A stretch of DNA of 64,000 bases from Prochlorococcus sp. AG-436-D21. GTDB lineage: Bacteria; Cyanobacteriota; Cyanobacteriia; PCC-6307; Cyanobiaceae. Under the pieces are notes generated by a model. The model worked only from the letters and a program-made list of their open reading frames with translations, had not been told where the DNA came from and searched no databases. Within the stretch, counting starts at the first letter, position 1. Each line of letters opens with the position of its first letter. Location: contig QCPF01000001.1 of assembly GCA_003212655.1 (NCBI GenBank), positions 1-64,000 on the forward strand, in the 5' to 3' direction. Below, one piece after another: positions 35,911-46,276 of the stretch. The position numbers were made by a program, and so were the translations under genes.

Positions 35911-37749
35911 TTGAAGAAAATTGATTTATACAAAAAAATTGAGAAGGCTAAAGTAAATCACAATGCAGGAAATTCTTCAGAGGCAAATAAAATTTTTCAA
36001 GAATTGTTAAAAACAAACAACGATTCTTTTGATGTACTATTTGCTTATGGTTTATTTTGTAGAGATTTAAAGAAGTTTAATTTAGCAAAAAGAGTATTTT
36101 TAAATTTAATTAATAAATTTCCATCCAATATAAGTTCTTATATTTTATTAGCAGAAATATTAAGACTTGAGAATAAATTCAATGATGCTGGAAGGGTCCT
36201 GAAAAAGGCTATGCAAATTGATCCTAATCATGGCGATTTACTTTATAATTTCTCTCTTTTGTACTTTGCATCAAAAGATTTTGATTATGCATTAACTTAT
36301 ATTGATAAAGCGATTAAATTATCGACAGATAACTTTACCTATAAACTTTTAAAATCAGAGATTTATATTCAGAAATTCAATTTAGATGAAGCATTAAATA
36401 TTCTAGAGAGACTAAAAAATAAAAAAATTTCAAAAGATAATAACAATGAAGTAAGAGTTAAGATACTCATGGCTAATGCTTACATAAAAAAAAGAAAGTA
36501 CGAGGAAGCAGAAAATATTCTTTTAAAGTTAATCAAAAAATATAAAAGATTGGAATTGGCATATTTAAATTTAAGTATTCTTTATCGAGACAAAAATCAG
36601 TTAAATAAAAGTATAAAAATACTGAAAGAGGGAATAAATTTATCTCCTAACTACATGCCTTTTTATACCAACCTAGCATGTTTCTATAGAAATTCAGGTC
36701 AACTAAAACTTGCCATTGAGACTAACTTATTTATTATCTCAAAAAATAAATTTGACTTTAATAGTTTTCATGAATTATCTGGGATGTATGATTTCAAGGA
36801 TCATAAAGATGAATTAAATTTTTTATTAAATACAAAAATTGAGAATTTAAATCCTAATTCGAAAATCTATGCAGCATTTGCAATCTCAAATTTGCTGCAT
36901 AAACAAAAAAAATTTAAGGAAAGCTCAAAATATCTAAAAATAGGCAATGATGAAAGCTTAAAATATAGAGAATCTGACTTAAATCTCAAGATAAAACATA
37001 TTGAATTTTATAGATCAATAAAATTCAAAGATTCAAAAAATAAATTTATCAAGAATTCTTGTAATTACATCTTCATTGTAGGCATGCCAAGATCTGGCAG
37101 TACTTTGCTTGAAAATATATTGAGCTTAAATCCCAATGTTATCGATATGGGTGAGGTTAACTTTTTAGAGGAATCTGTTAAGGAAACTAAAAATATCGAA
37201 GATGTTTATGACTCATACCAAAAGAAAGTCAATAATAAATATAAATCCTTTAATGTTTATACGGATAAAAATTTATTTAATTACATTTACTGTCCCATAA
37301 TTGCTAATTTTTTCTCTGAAGCAAAAATAATAAATTGTATTAGAAATCCTCTCGATAATATTTTATCTATATACAGAGCAAACTTTTTAAATCAGACATT
37401 TTCTTTCTCTTTGCCTGATATCGCAAATTTATATATTCGTTATTTTGAAACTATGCAGGAGTATAAAAATAAATATGGTGAAAACATTTATGATTATTAC
37501 TACGAGGATTTAATTGATAATCCAAATGAAATTATACCTGAGATTATAAATTGGCTTGATTGGGATTGGAACGAAGAATATCTTTCGCCACATAAAAATA
37601 AGAGAAATGTATTTACTGCAAGTAGCGCTCAAATAAGAAAGAAATTTTATTCTTCATCCATTGGGATTTGGAGAGAATATGAAGAGCTTTTGCAACCCGC
37701 AATTGAAATTATTAAAACAAATAAAATTCTTCGAGAACAAATTTTGTAG
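35911..37749 (+). CDS. TPR-repeat sulfotransferase (TTG start)
   Basis: N-terminal TPRs; FIVGMPRSGSTLLENILSLNPNVIDMGEVNFLEE PAPS-binding loop. Confidence 0.9.
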   Translation: MKKIDLYKKIEKAKVNHNAGNSSEANKIFQELLKTNNDSFDVLFAYGLFCRDLKKFNLAKRVFLNLINKFPSNISSYILLAEILRLENKFNDAGRVLKKAMQIDPNHGDLLYNFSLLYFASKDFDYALTYIDKAIKLSTDNFTYKLLKSEIYIQKFNLDEALNILERLKNKKISKDNNNEVRVKILMANAYIKKRKYEEAENILLKLIKKYKRLELAYLNLSILYRDKNQLNKSIKILKEGINLSPNYMPFYTNLACFYRNSGQLKLAIETNLFIISKNKFDFNSFHELSGMYDFKDHKDELNFLLNTKIENLNPNSKIYAAFAISNLLHKQKKFKESSKYLKIGNDESLKYRESDLNLKIKHIEFYRSIKFKDSKNKFIKNSCNYIFIVGMPRSGSTLLENILSLNPNVIDMGEVNFLEESVKETKNIEDVYDSYQKKVNNKYKSFNVYTDKNLFNYIYCPIIANFFSEAKIINCIRNPLDNILSIYRANFLNQTFSFSLPDIANLYIRYFETMQEYKNKYGENIYDYYYEDLIDNPNEIIPEIINWLDWDWNEEYLSPHKNKRNVFTASSAQIRKKFYSSSIGIWREYEELLQPAIEIIKTNKILREQIL

Positions 37750-37839
37750 TAAAGTTAGCAATTTATATCCAGCTTTGATTTTGTCTACTGAGAGTTGTTA
37801 ATAGTCGGGATATACATTACCATTTGGTTACCTTAAATT

Positions 37840-37848
37840 GTGTGAGGA
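37840..37848 (+). promoter_or_regulatory. Yfr1-complementary site in porin 2 leader
   Basis: GTGTGAGGA 5 nt before ATG. Confidence 0.7.
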
Positions 37849-37852
37849 ATTT

Positions 37853-38992
37853 ATGAAGCTTTTTAAAAGCTTGCTAGTAGCACCTGCAACTTTAGGACTA
37901 TTAGCTCCATTATCTGTTTTTGCTGGTGAGGCCAGCTTAGATGATATTTCAAAATATTCTAGTTCAGAGAATATTGACTTTGCTAATGCATTCATAAATG
38001 AAGCATCTAGTAATACCCCTTTAATTGCTGGTGGAGAAGGTTTGGTTGATTCCAGTCCTGAAGGCGGTTTCTCAGAAACAACAACTGCTTCTTTCAGTGT
38101 TGATGCTGCTATCGGAGCTATCGATGGTGATGAAACTTCTGAAGCAACTGTATTTGATTATCAGTTCAACATTGGTTTATCTACTAGTTTCACTGGAGAA
38201 GATTCTCTTGATGTAGCAATTGACAGTGGTTCTTCTTTTGCATCAACAAAAGATAATCCATTGGCATTTGATACAGGTGCTGGATTAAGCGTTGATGGAA
38301 TTACTTATGCTTTCCCTGTTGGTGGATTGTCAATGGTTGTTGGTGTTGACACAGATCTAAGTACTGCATTTACAGGAGCTTGTTCATACAGCGCATTCAC
38401 TGATTACATGGGTGATTGTGGTACTGGTAATTCTATCGGTTCTGTTGGTAACGGTGTAACAGCTGCTGGTAGTTATGCTTTTGATTCAGGATTCTCACTA
38501 GCTGGCGCTATCACATCTACTAATGATACTGATGCTGCAACTAAGGAAAAAGTTGGACTTTTAACAAAAGAAGGTTCTGACTCTTACGGTATTGAGGCTG
38601 CATATACTGCTGACTCATGGGGTGTATCAGTTGCTTATGTATATGATGATAATGCTGCAGCTGCTGAGACAACAACTTGGGGAGTCAACGGTACTTACAG
38701 TTTTGATTTAGCAGACGTAAGTGTTGGTTATGAAACTGAAGAAACATCTGGAACAGATAAGTCTGGATACTTCGTTGGTGTAACTTTCCCTGAAGTTGGT
38801 CCTGGTTCTGTTAGCATTGGTGCTGCAACAGTTGGTAACTACACTGATGCAGAAACAGAGTACTTGATGTATGAAGCATCTTACTCTTATCCAGTTAATG
38901 ATGGCCTAACCATCACTCCTGGTGTTTACATCAAAGAAACAGATGGCGATGATCTAACAGGAGTTATCGTTAAATCTTCATTCTCTTTCTAA
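37853..38992 (+). CDS. Outer-membrane porin (Som-like), copy 2
   Basis: Same mature barrel as copy 1, different N-terminal region. Confidence 0.88.
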   Translation: MKLFKSLLVAPATLGLLAPLSVFAGEASLDDISKYSSSENIDFANAFINEASSNTPLIAGGEGLVDSSPEGGFSETTTASFSVDAAIGAIDGDETSEATVFDYQFNIGLSTSFTGEDSLDVAIDSGSSFASTKDNPLAFDTGAGLSVDGITYAFPVGGLSMVVGVDTDLSTAFTGACSYSAFTDYMGDCGTGNSIGSVGNGVTAAGSYAFDSGFSLAGAITSTNDTDAATKEKVGLLTKEGSDSYGIEAAYTADSWGVSVAYVYDDNAAAAETTTWGVNGTYSFDLADVSVGYETEETSGTDKSGYFVGVTFPEVGPGSVSIGAATVGNYTDAETEYLMYEASYSYPVNDGLTITPGVYIKETDGDDLTGVIVKSSFSF

Positions 38993-39048
38993 GAGAACTA
39001 GAAAAATCTTACACACAAAAAAAGGCCTGCTTTATAGCAGGTCTTTTT
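38063..39048 (+). repeat. Apparently identical duplicated block, copy 2
   Basis: See copy 1. Confidence 0.93.
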
Positions 39049-39050
39049 TT
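39024..39050 (+). terminator. Porin terminator, copy 2
   Basis: Same hairpin as 35807..35831. Confidence 0.8.
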
Positions 39051-39208
39051 TGTGTACTCTTCTTCTTATTTTTATCATTTAGTACTTAGAGACTTTAGAT
39101 AAAATAAAACTTTTAAACTTTTGTATTGCTTTAAATTTTAGTCTTAATATAATTTAGTTAAATTTTAATTTTTTAAAAGAAATTTTTACTCAAGAAATTT
39201 AAAATTCA

Positions 39209-39343
39209 ATGGTTCCAATTTTTAAATGTTTGATATGTAGAAAGGATATAGAGAGGTCAACAAAAGCATTTTGGAATAAAAAAGGCCATTTATTATGCTC
39301 AACCTGTTTGGATAATATTGATAAAAATCGAGACTTAAAATGA
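39209..39343 (+). CDS. Small zinc-ribbon-like protein, 44 aa
   Basis: MVPIFKCLICRKDIERSTKAFWNKKGHLLCSTCLDNIDKNRDLK (CxxC..CxxC). Confidence 0.6.
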   Translation: MVPIFKCLICRKDIERSTKAFWNKKGHLLCSTCLDNIDKNRDLK

Positions 39344-39688
39344 TAATTAGAAAGTTATTTAGAAGTGATAATTAATGGTTTTAAACAAATAAAAACAGCC
39401 CTGATAGATCAGAGCTGATAACTTAGGATTTTTGAGGACTTAAATTTTATAGGGTGCAAAACACCTATAAAGTCACTTGATAATTACGTAAGCTTTGAAA
39501 TCTTATATTTTTTTTCTAAATAATTGAGTTTAATTATTTAGGTAAAATTGATTAAAGAAATTTATCAGTGTTTTAAATAAAGAACCTAAACAAATATTTG
39601 TAATTAAGTTAATTAATTTTCAGTTTTTCTGATAAGAATTTATTTTTTGAGACATTATGTCTCTAAATTACTTTAATAAAATAAGAAT

Positions 39689-39796
39689 TTAAAACCAGCC
39701 AGGAATGATTTGGCCTGTTGTTACGTACGCACCTACTGCTGCTACGAAACCAAGCATTGCTGCCCAACCGTTAAAACGTTCTGCTTCAGGAGTCAT
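39689..39796 (-). CDS. High-light-inducible protein, 35 aa
   Basis: MTPEAERFNGWAAMLGFVAAVGAYVTTGQIIPGWF. Confidence 0.9.
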   Translation of the reverse strand: MTPEAERFNGWAAMLGFVAAVGAYVTTGQIIPGWF

Positions 39797-39813
39797 GATA
39801 GTTTGGATTAAAT

Positions 39814-39831
39814 TATGTAAATGATTGTAAC
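39814..39831 (-). promoter_or_regulatory. HLR1-type (RpaB) box upstream of hli
   Basis: Minus-strand GTTACAAT-CA-TTTACATA fits (G/T)TTACAWW NN (G/T)TTACAWW. Confidence 0.6.
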
Positions 39832-40133
39832 AGGAAATATGAAGCTTTGTAAAGTAATATCTTTTTTTTTTGAAAGTTTAAAAAAAATAGCTACTTGGTT
39901 GCAAGTATTTTACATAAATGCTACATAAATGTGACGCTTTAGACTTTATCTTTAGGGTCATTAATTCAATTATGAGTAAATTTTTGGATCAAAACATTTT
40001 TTATTTAAAATTCAATGCTGTAATAATTTTTTTAATTATTTATGTATTTTTATATTAATAATTCATTTTTTAACAGCAAAATATTCGGTAATTTGTTGTT
40101 AAGGAATTTCAATAATTAACTCAATTTTAAATG

Positions 40134-40205
40134 TGGGTCGCCTGAGATTCGAACTCAGGACCAGCCGGTTAAAAGCCGGATGCTCTACCGCTGAGCTAGC
40201 GACCC
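40134..40205 (-). tRNA. tRNA-Lys(UUU)
   Basis: GGGTCGC acceptor, CTTTTAA anticodon loop, GTTCGAATC. Confidence 0.97.
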
Positions 40206-40382
40206 ATTTTGTAAAATTGAGTACATATGAAATTATCCCTTTTTAAGGTAAAAAAAACAACTTTTTATCTCAAGTTGAACAATAGAAAAACAATTCTTAA
40301 CTTATGAAATAAAAATTTAAAATTTCTCTCTAAATTTACAGTTAAAAGATAAAATAATTTAATAAATAATCGGATTTTTAAA

Positions 40383-40499
40383 ATGCTAAGAACAATCGTA
40401 GTTTTTGCCCCAATAATCGCCGCTTTAGCTTGGGTTATATTCAACATACAAAAACCCGCAAGAGAGCAATTTAATAGGGATTTTTTGGGAAAGGATTAG
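40383..40499 (+). CDS. psbY: Photosystem II protein PsbY
   Basis: [38 protein letters not shown]. Confidence 0.75.
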
Positions 40500-40505
40500 T
40501 CCAAT

Positions 40506-41918
40506 TTGTTAAATAAAGAAGTAATAGTTATTGGAGCTGGTCTCGCAGGATCAGAAGCTGCTTGGCAAGTAGCGAATTCTGGTATACCAGTAAAATTAAT
40601 TGAAATGCGACCTATCAAATCAACTCCAGCTCATCATACGAGTGAGTTTGGAGAATTGGTTTGTAGTAATAGTTTTGGAGCTTTAAGTCCTGATAGAGCT
40701 GCTGGTTTATTGCAAAAAGAACTCAGAATTTTTAAATCATTAATAGTTCAAACTGCAGATAAATTTGCTGTTCCTGCTGGAGGTGCTTTGGCAGTTGATA
40801 GAGCTAAATTTAGTAAAGCTTTGACTGAAGCATTATCAAATCACCCTCTAATCGAAATTAAGAGATTTGAACAATTGGATCTCCCAAGCAAAGAAAATAT
40901 AACTATTCTCGCCACTGGGCCATTAACTGCCGATAAGTTGTCTTATAGAATTAAAGATTTTACTGGTATCGATGCATGTCATTTTTTTGATGCCGCTAGT
41001 CCTATAATCCATGGAGATTCTATTGATCAAGATATTGTATTTAAAGCTAGTAGATACGACAAAGGAGATCCGGCATATCTTAACTGCCCAATGGATAAAA
41101 ATGATTACAGCCATTTCAGAAATGAACTTATAGAAGGGGAACAGGCTAATTTAAAGGACTTTGAGAAAGAATCAGCTAATTTCTTTGAAGCTTGCTTACC
41201 AATTGAAGAAATTGCTAGAAGAGGAGTTGATACAATGAGATTCGGACCCTTAAAAGCAATCGGGTTGTGGAATCCAAAATGGGGAGATTTATTTGATAAG
41301 GAAAATAGATTGAAGAAAAGACCTCATGCAATTGTCCAATTGAGGAAAGAAGATTGCGAAGGGAAATTACTTAATATGGTGGGGTTTCAAACTAACCTCA
41401 AATGGTCAGAGCAGAAAAGAATATTTAGGATGATTCCTGGTTTAGAAAAGGCTGAGTTTGTACGTTTTGGAGTGATGCATAGAAATACTTTTTTAGAATC
41501 TCCAAAATTAATTTTACCCACCTTACAATTTATGAAAAGAGAAAATCTTTTTGCTGCTGGTCAAATAACAGGGACAGAAGGTTATGCTGCGGCTGCTGCG
41601 GGTGGATTGCTTGCAGGGGTAAATGCAGCATTATTAGCTAAAGGTAAAAATCCAGTAAGTTTTCCTGAGGAATCAATGATTGGTTCTCTAATAAATTTCA
41701 TCAGTAATAAAAATCAAATATTGTCTAATCAGAAAAAGAATAGATTTCAGCCAATGCCTGCTTCATTTGGTTTGGTCCCAGAACTAACTAGAAGAATAAA
41801 GGATAAAAGATTAAGGTATAAAGCTTATCAAGAAAGATCTACAAAAGTCTTAAATAGCTTTAAAAAAACACTAGATTCTTGTTTTGAAAAAGACCAATTA
41901 TTTAGCAAAATTTACTAA
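40506..41918 (+). CDS. trmFO: tRNA (uracil-54) methyltransferase TrmFO
   Basis: [51 protein letters not shown]. Confidence 0.97.
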   Translation: MLNKEVIVIGAGLAGSEAAWQVANSGIPVKLIEMRPIKSTPAHHTSEFGELVCSNSFGALSPDRAAGLLQKELRIFKSLIVQTADKFAVPAGGALAVDRAKFSKALTEALSNHPLIEIKRFEQLDLPSKENITILATGPLTADKLSYRIKDFTGIDACHFFDAASPIIHGDSIDQDIVFKASRYDKGDPAYLNCPMDKNDYSHFRNELIEGEQANLKDFEKESANFFEACLPIEEIARRGVDTMRFGPLKAIGLWNPKWGDLFDKENRLKKRPHAIVQLRKEDCEGKLLNMVGFQTNLKWSEQKRIFRMIPGLEKAEFVRFGVMHRNTFLESPKLILPTLQFMKRENLFAAGQITGTEGYAAAAAGGLLAGVNAALLAKGKNPVSFPEESMIGSLINFISNKNQILSNQKKNRFQPMPASFGLVPELTRRIKDKRLRYKAYQERSTKVLNSFKKTLDSCFEKDQLFSKIY

Positions 41919-41942
41919 TATTAAATATTAAAGATCTAAAAA

Positions 41943-43487
41943 ATGAAAATTAATAAGGAAAACTATGATGCAATTATCATTGGATCTGGAATAGGAGGCT
42001 TAGTAACAGCATCACAATTAGCTGCTAAGGGAGCTCGAGTATTAGTTCTTGAAAAATATATTATCCCTGGAGGAAGTGGGGGCTCTTTTAAGAGAAATGG
42101 TTATACCTTTGATGTAGGTGCTTCAATGATATTTGGATTTGGAGAAAAAGGTTATACCAATTTATTAACTCGCGCTCTGAAAGATGTAAACGAAAAATGC
42201 GAAACTATTCCTGATCCTGTGCAGCTGGAATATCACTTGCCAAATAATTTTAATATTTCTGTAGATAAAAATTACGAGCAATTTATAAGCAAATTATCAA
42301 CTAGTTTTCCCAAGGAAAAAAAAGGTATTAAGAAATTCTACGATACTTGTGCAAGTGTATTTAAATGTTTAGATACAATGCCTCTTTTATCAATAGAGGA
42401 TCCAAGTTATCTTTTTAAAGTTTTTTTTAAGTCTCCATTATCGTGTTTAGGTTTAGCTAGATGGTTACCAGTAAATGCAGGTGATGTTGCTAGAAGGTTT
42501 ATAAAAGATCCTGAACTTTTAAAATTTATCGATATTGAATGTTTTTGTTGGTCTGTAATGCCAGCTCTCAAAACTCCTATGATTAATGCAGGAATGGTTT
42601 TTACAGATAGGCATGCTGGAGGCATAAATTATCCAAAGGGGGGAGTAGGAACCATAGCAAATAAGTTAGTTAATGGGATCCAAAAATTAGGAGGCGAAAT
42701 TAGATACAAAGCAAATGTGACTGAAATCCTTTTAAGAGATGAGAAAGCGATAGGAGTTAAGCTTTCAAATGGGGAAAAGATTTATTCAAACATTATTGTA
42801 TCCAACTCCACCAGGTGGGATACATTTGGATTGAAAGACAAGAATAAAGGATTAATTTCGAGGAAATATGTGCCAAAAAATGAATATAAGTGGTCAGAAA
42901 TTTATAAACCCTCACCTTCTTTTGTTTCGATTCACCTTGGGGTAGAAAAAAATCTAATAAACGATAATTTTAATTGTCATCATATAATTGTTGAAAATTG
43001 GGATGAATTAGAAAGTGAAAAGGGAGTTATTTTTGTTTCTATCCCTACTTTGCTTGACTCGTCCTTAGCTCCAGAAGGTAAACATATCGTACATGCATTT
43101 ACTCCTTCATCAATGAGTGAATGGGAAGGCCTATCAAGAAAAGAGTATTTGCAAAAGAAAGAAAAATATTTTTTATTTCTTGTTGAAAAAATATCAAGTA
43201 TTCTTCCTAATCTTGAAGCAAATATCGATCATAAAGAAATTGGTACTCCTAAAACTCATAAAAAGTTTCTTGGAAGATATGAAGGTAGTTATGGGCCAAT
43301 TCCTAGTAAAAAGTTGCTTGGACTTTTGCCAATGCCTTTCAACACTACAAAAATTAAAAACCTCTATTGTGTAGGGGATTCATGCTTCCCCGGTCAAGGC
43401 TTAAATGCAGTAGCTTTTAGTGGATACGCATGCGCTCATAAAATAGGTGCAAAATTAAACATAAACAGTTTTAAATTGCCAAACTAA
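41943..43487 (+). CDS. crtH: Carotenoid isomerase (CRTISO/CrtH)
   Basis: DAIIIGSGIGGLVTASQLAAKGARVLVLEKYIIPGGSGGSF; NLYCVGDSCFPGQGLNAVAFSG. Confidence 0.92.
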   Translation: MKINKENYDAIIIGSGIGGLVTASQLAAKGARVLVLEKYIIPGGSGGSFKRNGYTFDVGASMIFGFGEKGYTNLLTRALKDVNEKCETIPDPVQLEYHLPNNFNISVDKNYEQFISKLSTSFPKEKKGIKKFYDTCASVFKCLDTMPLLSIEDPSYLFKVFFKSPLSCLGLARWLPVNAGDVARRFIKDPELLKFIDIECFCWSVMPALKTPMINAGMVFTDRHAGGINYPKGGVGTIANKLVNGIQKLGGEIRYKANVTEILLRDEKAIGVKLSNGEKIYSNIIVSNSTRWDTFGLKDKNKGLISRKYVPKNEYKWSEIYKPSPSFVSIHLGVEKNLINDNFNCHHIIVENWDELESEKGVIFVSIPTLLDSSLAPEGKHIVHAFTPSSMSEWEGLSRKEYLQKKEKYFLFLVEKISSILPNLEANIDHKEIGTPKTHKKFLGRYEGSYGPIPSKKLLGLLPMPFNTTKIKNLYCVGDSCFPGQGLNAVAFSGYACAHKIGAKLNINSFKLPN

Positions 43488-43502
43488 ACGGACCACTTTG
43501 CA

Positions 43503-44009
43503 ATGATAGAAAAGTTTAAAACTCTTTTTTTTGTTAAAAGTTCTTTAGTTTCTCTATATCTAGCGCTTACAATTCCTATCCCATTTGTCTCAACAGATAG
43601 TTTAAGGTTTCCTTCTATAATCGCATTCGTCATAGGCCTCTATTTAATAATCAATATCACAAGTGATTATGTGGAAACTTGTAATAATAAAATTTCATAT
43701 AAAACTAGCTTTATTTCAAAAACCTTAGGAAAAAAAAATTGGGAGATTTCTTGGAAAGATATTAAGTTGATCAAATCTTTACCAACTAGCCAGGGTAGTA
43801 AGATTTATTACTTTAATACTCATCAAGGTGATAATTTTCTTTTCCCACAAAGATTGGAAAATTTTGAAAAATTTCTTTTAATTGTTGGTAGCAAAACAAG
43901 AATTTCTATTGATGAAATTTCTTACATATCACCGCTTTGGACTTATAAGTTACTCACATTTCTATCAGTTTTAATGATTGTTGGTGAACTTTTTGCCTTT
44001 TTATATTAG
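43503..44009 (+). CDS. Hypothetical membrane protein
   Basis: ORF track; TM segments at both ends. Confidence 0.6.
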   Translation: MIEKFKTLFFVKSSLVSLYLALTIPIPFVSTDSLRFPSIIAFVIGLYLIINITSDYVETCNNKISYKTSFISKTLGKKNWEISWKDIKLIKSLPTSQGSKIYYFNTHQGDNFLFPQRLENFEKFLLIVGSKTRISIDEISYISPLWTYKLLTFLSVLMIVGELFAFLY

Positions 44010-44743
44010 ATATTATCGATACTGAATCTATAACCTTGTTGTCTAACAGTGGTTATCCCCCCACCTTCACCTAATCCCGCCTGTTCTAATTTCCTCCGCA
44101 AAGTTAATACCTGAGTGTCTACAGACCTAGGACCTCCACTGAAAGGCGGCCAGGCCATCCTTAAGAGCTCTTGACGACTCCTTACCATTCCTGGTGGCAT
44201 TAATAAGGCACAAAGCAGTGCAAACTCCCTAGGGCTTAACTCTACGGGCTTCTCGCTAAGGGTAACTTGTCTTAAAAGAAGATGAACCTCTAGAGGTCCA
44301 ACCTCAACTTTTTCTTGTAATCCTATTCTTCCCCTTTTTAAAAGTGTTCTACATCGCGCTGCAAGCTCTTCAAGACCAAAAGGTTTTCTAAGGACATCAT
44401 CTGCCCCATCATCTAATAGATTTACTAGTGCTTCAACACCTGATCTTGCTGTTAAAACAATTACAGAAGACCCCAGTTGCTGGGCTAGTCTCATTGCAGT
44501 ATTCTGCTCAAGGATTTCTGCGCTAACTAATAGGTCAGGTGATTGTTCTCTGCATAAGTCAACAGCTTCTGCTGCTGTACCTACTGCAGCAGCTAAATGG
44601 CCATCTTGGCGAAGCCTTTGCACAAGGACCGTTCTAAGTGTGGGGTGAGGTTCAACAACTAGAATTCTCGAGGGAGTCTGAGAACTATTAGGCAATTGTG
44701 AACTGCCAGGAGTTGAAGCTAAGATTTGCTCAGTTGATTGCAT
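44006..44743 (-). CDS. OmpR/PhoB-type response regulator with atypical receiver
   Basis: ILVVEPHPTLR..., GADDVLRKPFGLEELAAR; wHTH ELSPREFALLCALL...GYRFSI. Confidence 0.9.
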   Translation of the reverse strand: MQSTEQILASTPGSSQLPNSSQTPSRILVVEPHPTLRTVLVQRLRQDGHLAAAVGTAAEAVDLCREQSPDLLVSAEILEQNTAMRLAQQLGSSVIVLTARSGVEALVNLLDDGADDVLRKPFGLEELAARCRTLLKRGRIGLQEKVEVGPLEVHLLLRQVTLSEKPVELSPREFALLCALLMPPGMVRSRQELLRMAWPPFSGGPRSVDTQVLTLRRKLEQAGLGEGGGITTVRQQGYRFSIDNI

Positions 44744-44829
44744 TCTTAATTACTGTTTGGCCAGGCAATATTTGATCATCCTTAATAAGGTATAACAAAT
44801 GCTAAATAAAAATCAGAATCTATCGAATT

Positions 44830-45099
44830 ATGACATCATTTGAAAATCCCAAAGCAATACGTCATTTTCAATCAATTTGCGATAGTTGCCAGGACTTAGT
44901 TACTCGTTTTCATACACCAACTGACCTTAAATTATATAGTGATGGTTATCTCCAAGCCTTAAGGAATTGCAATAGTTTAGAGCAAAAGGACCAAGAAAAA
45001 TTAGAAAGATTAATTGAAAGATGGATTTTAGATCCTTCTAGTTTTATTGATCCAGAAGGGGATGGAAATAAAGGTTTTTTTGATAAAAAAAGGATTTAA
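44830..45099 (+). CDS. Conserved cyanobacterial hypothetical protein
   Basis: ORF track. Confidence 0.65.
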   Translation: MTSFENPKAIRHFQSICDSCQDLVTRFHTPTDLKLYSDGYLQALRNCNSLEQKDQEKLERLIERWILDPSSFIDPEGDGNKGFFDKKRI

Positions 45100-45147
45100 A
45101 ATATTAATTTTTATTAATTATTTCAGTATTTATACTTACTAATTGTC

Positions 45148-45471
45148 TTAAGACGCTAATTCAATTTCTATTTTTTCTTTAAGAGATCCTGAGTTGTACA
45201 TCTCAATAAGAATGTCTGATCCACCAAGAAATTCTCCTTTTAAGTAAACTTGAGGAATTGTTGGCCAATCTGAATATTCTTTGATACCTTCCCTTATAGT
45301 AAAATCACTTAGGACATCGAACGTACTAAATTCTACCCCTAGGGAATTTAGTATTTGAACTACATTGTTGGAAAAACCGCATTGAGGCATTAATTTTGTC
45401 CCTTTCATGAAAACCATTACTGGATTAGAATCGATCAGTTTTTGTATTTTATCTTTTGTTAAGTTGTCCAT
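45148..45471 (-). CDS. grxD: Monothiol glutaredoxin
   Basis: [43 protein letters not shown]. Confidence 0.96.
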   Translation of the reverse strand: MDNLTKDKIQKLIDSNPVMVFMKGTKLMPQCGFSNNVVQILNSLGVEFSTFDVLSDFTIREGIKEYSDWPTIPQVYLKGEFLGGSDILIEMYNSGSLKEKIEIELAS

Positions 45472-45474
45472 AAT

Positions 45475-45705
45475 TTAATTTGGAGTTTCTGTTTTTAATG
45501 CCAGTGCATGTATAGCTTCTGAAGCTAATTCTTCTTTCAAGGCAGAATAGACTAGCTGGTGTTGTTTAACTAATGATAATCCATTAAATTCAGAAGCAAT
45601 TACAGTTACTTGCAAATGATCATTTCCCTTAAGATTTTCAACAAAAACTTGGGAACTTGGTATTTTTTTAGTGATTAAATTAATAACGTCTGCTTTCGTA
45701 ATCAT
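45475..45705 (-). CDS. BolA family protein
   Basis: DHLQVTVIASEFNGLSLVKQHQLVYSAL...IHALALKT; adjacent to grxD. Confidence 0.95.
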   Translation of the reverse strand: MITKADVINLITKKIPSSQVFVENLKGNDHLQVTVIASEFNGLSLVKQHQLVYSALKEELASEAIHALALKTETPN

Positions 45706-45717
45706 AATTAATTTTAA

Positions 45718-46245
45718 TTAACCTTTGTATTTTGTCTCAACAAATCCTAGTTGAATCAATCTTTCATAAGCTTCTTTACCTTCAGAACTGTTAGGTGACA
45801 TTACTCTAATTATTTCAACAAGTAAGGGTACTGCAACCTCAGGTTTTTTAGTTTTTATATACATAGAGGCTAATCTTTCATTTGATTCTGCCAAAATTTG
45901 TAATGTTTGCTTACCTTTCCTTTGCATCTCTTTTGGTATTCTCGCATCAATTCCTTTGAAGGATGAATTTAGATCAGAAAAAAAAGACGCAAGTTGCTTC
46001 GCTAATTTTCTAGCGTCTAGGTAAGAATCCTTAGCTTTTTCGAAATCCCCGTTTTTAATGTATTGATCTCCTTGTTTTATGAAATATTCTACTTTTGATA
46101 TGGAAAGCTTTTTACTCTCATCGGATAGCACTCTGAAGTCTTTTGGACTCTTTATTTCTGCATTAACTTCATTTTTGTAAAAAACATTTCCAAAGAATAT
46201 GAATAAAATTGGGATTAATTTTAAGAATTTCATTTTCTTATTCAA
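45718..46245 (-). CDS. Hypothetical secreted TPR-like protein
   Basis: Signal peptide; YIKNGDFEKAKDSYLDARKLAKQLASFF. Confidence 0.75.
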   Translation of the reverse strand: MNKKMKFLKLIPILFIFFGNVFYKNEVNAEIKSPKDFRVLSDESKKLSISKVEYFIKQGDQYIKNGDFEKAKDSYLDARKLAKQLASFFSDLNSSFKGIDARIPKEMQRKGKQTLQILAESNERLASMYIKTKKPEVAVPLLVEIIRVMSPNSSEGKEAYERLIQLGFVETKYKG

Positions 46246-46276
46246 TTATTAAAATTCATAGTAACTTATTGCAGAT

